In this document: in pieces, positions 5,760 through 9,539 of the stretch
Numbering within the stretch: position 1 is the first letter of the stretch
How the letters are laid out: each line of letters begins with the position of its first letter
Assembly (NCBI GenBank): GCA_013042695.1
Contig: JABDPQ010000729.1
Coordinates: 1 to 9,539, forward strand
DNA from: Desulfobacterales bacterium
Lineage (GTDB): Bacteria; Desulfobacterota; Desulfobulbia; Desulfobulbales; Desulfocapsaceae
Length of the DNA: 9,539 nt
Direction: 5' to 3'
The notes under the pieces: generated by a model
The model's database searches: none
Told to the model about the DNA's origin: nothing
Seen by the model: the letters and a program-made list of their open reading frames with translations, nothing else
Position numbers and translations under genes: made by a program

Positions 5760-5773
5760 TTGACCTGGGTCAA
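5760..5773. promoter_or_regulatory. CRP/FNR-family (HcpR-like) palindromic operator
   Basis: TTGACC-TG-GGTCAA is a perfect 14-bp palindrome. As I remember it, HcpR sites of sulfate- and metal-reducing deltaproteobacteria have the form TTGACC-N2-GGTCAA; FNR sites are close (TTGAT-N4-ATCAA). Plausible -10 boxes on the minus strand (TATTGT at 5742-5737 or TAGACT at 5738-5733) put the site centre about 36-41 bases upstream of the start, near the class II activator position. It lies after the selD stop and so most likely controls the cupin-ferredoxin unit. Confidence 0.6.
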
Positions 5774-5815
5774 GATTGAAGAGACAAGGTACGTTTTTTG
5801 AAAAAATTTCCAGGA

Positions 5816-5834
5816 ACCTCAAAGATTCTGAGGT
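5816..5834 (-). terminator. Possible selD terminator hairpin
   Basis: ACCTCA (5816-5821) and TGAGGT (5829-5834) form a six-pair stem with a seven-base loop, 14 bp past the selD stop. On the minus strand a T-run follows only after several bases, so it is a weak candidate. Confidence 0.35.
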
Positions 5835-5847
5835 AATAAAGACGCTT

Positions 5848-6909
5848 TCAGCTGATTACAAGTTTTGCCGTTCCGCTGACAGAAGCCACTTTTCCTATGA
5901 GAGCAGCAGCAGGGGTCTCGGCCTCTTCTAGTGCGGATACGAGCTCAGCAGCCTGCTCTTCAGGTATCGCCACCAATAATCCGCCGCTTGTCTGGGGGTC
6001 AAGCAATATCTGCTTGTGCCATTCAGGGTAATCGGCAAGGTACTGCAGATAATCTTTTACCAGCATTTCATTGTGTTTGTTAACACCGGTACTCATACCT
6101 TTCTGATACATGGTCAGTGCTTCATCCATCACCGGCAGGTCCTCTAGGCTGATTTTAAGCGCAGCTCCTGAAGCTTTAGCCATTTCAAGGGCATGCCCGG
6201 CAAGGCCAAATCCGGTTACATCGGTGGCAGCGTGGACATCAAAGTGCTTCAAGACCTCAGCGGCAGATTTATTTAGGTGAATGAGAGCAGCAATACAGGA
6301 ATCTAATGCAGCTACTGAAACCCAGCCCTTGATATTGGCATTAAATAATACTCCGCTGCCAAGAGGCTTGGTGAGAATCAGCACATCACCTTCTTGTGCG
6401 CCACCATTACCCCAATAGTTATCAGGATGGACCGTGCCAATGACAGAAAGACCAAATTTAGGTTCTGAATCTTCTACGGAATGGCCGCCGGCCAACACTG
6501 CACCGGCTTCAGTAATCTTGCTTAAGGCTCCGGCAATAATGGAGTTAAGATCATCAGCAGGAAGTTTCTTTGATGGAAAACAAACTAAATTAAGACACAC
6601 CTTTGGGTCGCCTCCCATGGCATACACATCACTGATGGCATTGGCTGCTGCAATTTGCCCAAAGACATACGGATCATTTACCGGTGGTGTTATGAAATCT
6701 GCTGTCGTGACAATTGCAAGATCATCACGTAACCGATAAATACCTGCATCATCGCTGGTCTTGTAACCAACGAGCAAGTTATCATCATCAGCCTGAGGCA
6801 GTCCAGCGAGTAGCGTTGCGAGCCCGACCGGGTCGATTTTTGCCGCTCACCCACAGGTTTTTGATAAACTCTGCAGTGTCGGTTTCTTGAAAAGATTGAT
6901 TAATGACAT
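5848..6909 (-). CDS. selD: Selenide, water dikinase (selenophosphate synthetase), selenocysteine-containing
   Basis: 353 residues when the in-frame TGA at 6849-6847 is read as selenocysteine; E. coli SelD has 347. Residues around the active site read SKTCG-U21-AAKIDPVGLATLLAGLP, the classic SelD nucleophile and glycine-lysine region with U in place of Cys and K24 following. Then LLVGYKTSDDAGIY (ATP/Mg aspartates), TTADF.TP, ANAISDVYAMGG, AGGHS, and ATDVTGFGLAGHALEM, covering the whole AIRS-type fold. SelD makes selenophosphate from selenide and ATP, the Se donor for Sec-tRNA and selenouridine. ATG 6909 is the best start, though without a strong ribosome site; TTG 6915 is also in frame. A conventional caller would start at TTG 6777 and lose 44 residues including the catalytic one. 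A SECIS-like hairpin follows the UGA. Confidence 0.93.
6819..6835 (-). promoter_or_regulatory. Bacterial SECIS-like hairpin of selD
   Basis: On the minus strand CGA-CCC pairs with GGG-(C)-UCG, with one bulged C, around the loop GGTC. The loop starts about 18 bases after the UGA and begins with two G's. This meets the known bacterial SECIS geometry. It is within the coding sequence, as expected for bacteria. Confidence 0.5.
6847..6849 (-). other. UGA selenocysteine codon of selD
   Basis: TGA in frame between TGT-GGG and GCG-GCA-AAA, at codon 21. It occupies the position of the catalytic Cys/Sec in SelD, and the family sequence continues without break on both sides. Confidence 0.88.
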
Positions 6910-7265
6910 GATCAAATGAGAGAAAGTATCTGTTGCAATCACACCCGTTAGTAATCGAAGACACAGTTGTTTTTGGTCAATGCAATTATTATACAGATCG
7001 AGTTCCTGAACAAATAGTCATTTCTGATAGTTACACCGTCATTAATAGGAATTAGCGATATCACTGCCGCCGGGGTTCAAAATTTGCAAATATGTTTGAA
7101 GACCATTGACTGAAAACCCCTATAAAAACGCTTGCTGCCATCGAGCTCAGGCAAAATGAACAGCCTTCGTTGGGACTACCCGTTTGTTAACGGCACCATA
7201 TTCGTGTAAAGTAGAAGACCTCTTGTCATTACCAGTCCATCTATCAGATAACGAGGAATAACACC
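6910..7265. other. Divergent intergenic region between selD and pirin
   Basis: About 356 bp with no convincing gene. For selD, a perfect TATAAT on the minus strand (6993-6988) gives a start near 6981 and a leader of about 70 bases, with only a weak -35. A GTTCCTGAAC palindrome (7002-7011) lies in the spacer area. For pirin, TTGTTA (7184-7189), 17 bases, then TAAAGT (7207-7212) is a weak promoter candidate. The TTGACT/TATAAA pair near 7106-7126 is too closely spaced to be one. No tRNA was found. Confidence 0.5.
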
Positions 7266-8114
7266 ATGGCCACTATACGAAAAATCAAATTGCTCATTAC
7301 CAATAAACCGGTGATTGAAGGAGCCGGTGTTCATCTCAATCGTGTATTTGGATTCAATAATGAGCAGTTGTTCGACCCGTTTTTACTGCTTGATGATTTT
7401 CGCTCAGACTCACCTGCCGACTACATCAAAGGGTTTCCCTGGCATCCGCACCGCGGCATCGAAACCATCACCTATGTGCTCAAAGGTGATGTTGAACATG
7501 GTGACAGCCTCGGAAACAGCGGCATTATCTCTTCAGGTGACGTCCAATGGATGACGGCCGGCAGCGGCATCATTCATCAAGAAATGCCTCAAGGCGATCG
7601 TCATGGATCGATGCACGGTTTTCAGCTCTGGGCCAACTTGCCGGCAGACTGCAAGATGATGCAGCCGCATTATCGCGATATTGCCGACGAGAAAATTCCT
7701 CGAATAGAACAAGATAATGGCGTGACAATAAAAATTATTGCCGGAACGGTTGATGGCGTTTCCGGCCCGGTTTCCGATATTGTCATAAATCCGCAATATC
7801 TCGATTGCTCCATACCAGCAGGAACAACATTTAAGCATCGCCTCTCTGCCGATTACACCGCCTTTATATATGTCATTGGCGGCACGGGCATCGTCGATCA
7901 GAAAACGGTTTCAAATGGTATGCTCGCACTATTCGAAGAAGGTGACGCTATTGAAATTATTGCAGAGAAAGAGCCTCTTCGCTGTTTGCTGCTTGCCGGT
8001 AAACCGCTTAAGGAGCCAATCGCCTGGCGTGGACCAATAGTTATGAACACTCAGTCAGAGCTTGAGCTGGCCTTCCAGGAATATCAGGATGGCACATTCA
8101 TTAAACACCAATAA
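7266..8114 (+). CDS. Pirin family protein (bicupin)
   Basis: 282 residues, usual for a two-domain pirin. ATG 7266 follows GAGGA (7253-7257) by eight bases. The N-terminal pirin domain has the signature FPWHPHRGIETITYVLKG, then GDVQWMTAGSGIIHQEMP. The metal ligands H60, H62, H104 and E106 match human pirin H56, H58, H101 and E103. MHGFQLWANLP follows, and the C-terminal pirin domain continues to the end (SGPVSDI, FIYVIGG, LLLAGKPLKEPI, RGPIVMNT). Bacterial pirins bind Fe or other metals; some oxidise quercetin, others regulate metabolic enzymes, so the role here is open. It is cytoplasmic, single-gene and divergent from selD, with a MITE copy 144 bp downstream. Confidence 0.94.
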   Translation: MATIRKIKLLITNKPVIEGAGVHLNRVFGFNNEQLFDPFLLLDDFRSDSPADYIKGFPWHPHRGIETITYVLKGDVEHGDSLGNSGIISSGDVQWMTAGSGIIHQEMPQGDRHGSMHGFQLWANLPADCKMMQPHYRDIADEKIPRIEQDNGVTIKIIAGTVDGVSGPVSDIVINPQYLDCSIPAGTTFKHRLSADYTAFIYVIGGTGIVDQKTVSNGMLALFEEGDAIEIIAEKEPLRCLLLAGKPLKEPIAWRGPIVMNTQSELELAFQEYQDGTFIKHQ

Positions 8115-8258
8115 GTACTTTATCGTATTGCACACCTCCGAACCATCCCGACATGCAGCGCTCATCACTGCGGTGAGCTGATGGTGGCGCTCTCACCCCG
8201 CTCCGCAGGACTCCTGGCTGGCTGCGTGGGAAGCCTGGCCTTTAAGGTTCAGATGAGT
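8115..8258. other. Spacer after pirin with small inverted repeats, no gene
   Basis: GC-rich stretch holding GCTCA (8160-8164) against TGAGC (8174-8178), and AGCGC (8157-8161) against GCGCT (8187-8191), which could fold in the pirin 3' end. No T-run follows. An ORF starting at 8181 runs into the MITE and is not believed. Confidence 0.4.
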
Positions 8259-8400
8259 GAGCCACTTGCAAAACGCCCTTTTCTTTCAACCTCTGCGTTA
8301 TGCTTAAATTTTTATCCTCGGAATATCGATTATATGCCTGCGGTAAAAATTTTTCGCATGCTTTGACTTTGAACGAAAATCATCATTTTGCAAGAGGCTC
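8259..8400. mobile_element. 142-bp MITE-like element, copy 2
   Basis: Same length as the copy at 2830-2971, differing at six positions by eye. Terminal inverted repeats are GAGCCACTTGCAAAA and TTTTGCAAGAGGCTC (one mismatch). Both flanks read GAGT (8255-8258 and 8401-8404), a possible 4-bp target duplication. It sits between the convergent pirin and Gfo/Idh genes, nine bases past the stop of the latter. Its long imperfect hairpin may act as a transcription barrier for both. Confidence 0.87.
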
Positions 8401-8409
8401 GAGTGTTTC

Positions 8410-9399
8410 TTACAATTTTCCGTATATTCGCAAGATTAATTCCGTCGCTAATCTAGCAGAGTCTGCTGAAATGGCCGGTTGACGATCTTCTCGTATGGCA
8501 TCTATAAAATCGATAATAATTGCTTCATGGCCAGAAGTATCGGTCACCGCAGCACTTGCAGCGCCGGAATGGAGAGGAGCGGTGAGTTCCTGAGAGGGGT
8601 TATCAATTCCCTGGATATGCCATGCAGTGATGACACCGTTTTCCATGATGACACTACCCTTTTCGGTGTGGATGGTGAGAATTGGCTCAAATCCAGGATA
8701 GGCGACAGTAGAGGCTATGAAGGTTCCAATCATGCCATTTTCATGGCGGAAAAGGGCCGCGCCATGATCCTCTACTTCAATAGCATGCATAAACCTGTCA
8801 GTCAGAGCCTGAACCGTTTCAGGGAGTCCGAAAAACCAGGTGTATAGATCAACCTGATGGCAGGCCTGCTGGATGAAAGGACCACCCCCATCAATCTGCC
8901 AGCCTCCGCGCCAGTCGCCGCTGTCGTAATAGGCCTGGTCACGCCAACAGCGCACCGTAAAGTCGGCTGAGAAAATGCGCCCAAGCCCACCTGAATTTAT
9001 CAGAGATTTGATGGTTTTATTGTCGGGACTCATACGATGTTGATAGGCAACACCAAGTTTAACTTTGTTTTCTGTGCATACCTGGATCATCCGATCCATG
9101 TTTTCAATTGTTATATCAAGCGGTTTTTCGGTTAGAACATGTTTTCCCAGTGGTGCTGCATCAAGAGCACCTTGATGATGCAGCCCATTCGGGGTTGCCA
9201 GTATCACCGCATCATAGTCAACAGGAATATCGTGCAATGAGGGTGCAATATAGAGTTCTGGTCCGACATCGAGATGTTTATCAATATCCCTGGTGACGAT
9301 GCCAATGATATCGGCGCCTTCAATGCCGCGAATGGCTTGAAAATAGGTCCGGCTGATATTTCCGCTTCCGACAATGACAAACTTGATTGGTTTTTGCAT
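8410..9399 (-). CDS. Gfo/Idh/MocA-family NAD(P)-dependent oxidoreductase
   Basis: 329 residues, normal for the family. ATG 9399 has AGGAA (9406-9410) six bases upstream. The Rossmann fold opens with FVIVGSGNISRTYF (G11, G13); the nucleotide domain ends in VILATPNGLHHQGAL and the family signature TEKPL (E91-K92-P93). The C-terminal half has YQHRMSPD, WRGGWQIDGGGPFIQQACHQVDL (H181 and D184 in the usual catalytic H-x-x-D region) and a closing helix. These enzymes oxidise or reduce sugars, sugar nucleotides or cyclitols. The GGGPF..QACHQVD stretch resembles UDP-HexNAc 3-dehydrogenase relatives, but no neighbouring glycan genes support a specific substrate. It is cytoplasmic and transcribed convergent to pirin. 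Confidence 0.93.
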   Translation of the reverse strand: MQKPIKFVIVGSGNISRTYFQAIRGIEGADIIGIVTRDIDKHLDVGPELYIAPSLHDIPVDYDAVILATPNGLHHQGALDAAPLGKHVLTEKPLDITIENMDRMIQVCTENKVKLGVAYQHRMSPDNKTIKSLINSGGLGRIFSADFTVRCWRDQAYYDSGDWRGGWQIDGGGPFIQQACHQVDLYTWFFGLPETVQALTDRFMHAIEVEDHGAALFRHENGMIGTFIASTVAYPGFEPILTIHTEKGSVIMENGVITAWHIQGIDNPSQELTAPLHSGAASAAVTDTSGHEAIIIDFIDAIREDRQPAISADSARLATELILRIYGKL

Positions 9400-9409
9400 A
9401 ATAGGTTCC

Positions 9410-9440
9410 TTTTATCAGTGAGATGTATGAGATGATAAAA
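9410..9440. promoter_or_regulatory. Inverted repeat at the oxidoreductase leader
   Basis: TTTTATCA (9410-9417) and TGATAAAA (9433-9440) are perfect eight-base arms with a 15-base spacer, touching the ribosome site of the Gfo/Idh gene. It could be an operator or a leader hairpin masking the ribosome site. The promoter itself, upstream to 9539, is not clear. Confidence 0.4.
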
Positions 9441-9539
9441 TTTTCTGCTGATTGACGCTATAATCTCTGGCTATAGAATCATAAAAATAAGAGCATCACA
9501 CCCGCTACTTATTGTTGTCTTGGCTTGTCTTCTTGAGCC

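Noticed and set aside
7060..7100. tRNA-like GGGGTTCAAAATT stretch, considered as part of tRNA-Sec
   Set aside because: No acceptor, D or anticodon arms can be folded around it.
7106..7126. TTGACT ... TATAAA as a pirin promoter
   Set aside because: The spacing is only nine bases, far too short for a sigma-70 promoter.
8479..8847. Plus-strand 122-codon ORF
   Set aside because: Shadow antisense to the Gfo/Idh gene.

Overview
The window reads like a chromosomal segment of a Desulfobacterota-type anaerobe, probably a sulfate reducer. Three things suggest this. A small ferredoxin closely resembles the single-cluster ferredoxin II of Desulfovibrio gigas. Selenophosphate synthetase itself carries an in-frame UGA at its active site. 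A CRP/FNR-type palindrome resembling the HcpR sites of sulfate reducers lies upstream of a cupin-ferredoxin pair. The lineage is inferred from protein resemblance recalled from memory, not from a database search.

Layout. Positions 1-2703 (minus strand) hold a probable operon, read right to left: a small exported protein with an in-frame UGA (candidate selenoprotein), an unrecognised multi-pass membrane protein, an NRDE/TANGO2-family protein, and a DedA-type membrane protein that runs off the left edge into what looks like the start of an ATP-grasp module. A perfect 31-bp palindrome lies between the membrane protein and the NRDE gene. Positions 2830-4969 (plus strand) hold a small MITE-like element, an ABM-fold monooxygenase, and a promoter driving a VKOR-thioredoxin fusion followed by DNA-3-methyladenine glycosylase I (tag).

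Positions 5033-5773 (minus strand) hold a cupin gene followed by a ferredoxin gene, preceded by a perfect TTGACC-TG-GGTCAA palindrome. Positions 5848-6909 (minus strand) are selD with UGA as codon 21; a standard ORF caller sees it only as an N-terminally truncated gene. After a gene-free stretch of about 350 bp, a pirin gene runs on the plus strand (7266-8114). It is followed by a second copy of the 142-bp MITE and, convergently, a Gfo/Idh/MocA-family dehydrogenase (8410-9399, minus).

Common threads are thiol, selenol and redox chemistry: disulfide formation by VKOR-Trx, selenophosphate supply by SelD, a putative exported selenoprotein, and a cupin-ferredoxin unit possibly responding to nitrosative or redox stress. 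The most interesting item is the small UGA-containing secreted protein at 2503-2703. It has a good signal peptide, a UGA in a plausible redox position and a bacterial SECIS-like hairpin, and the window encodes a Sec-type SelD. No rRNA, tRNA, CRISPR array or complete transposase gene was seen.
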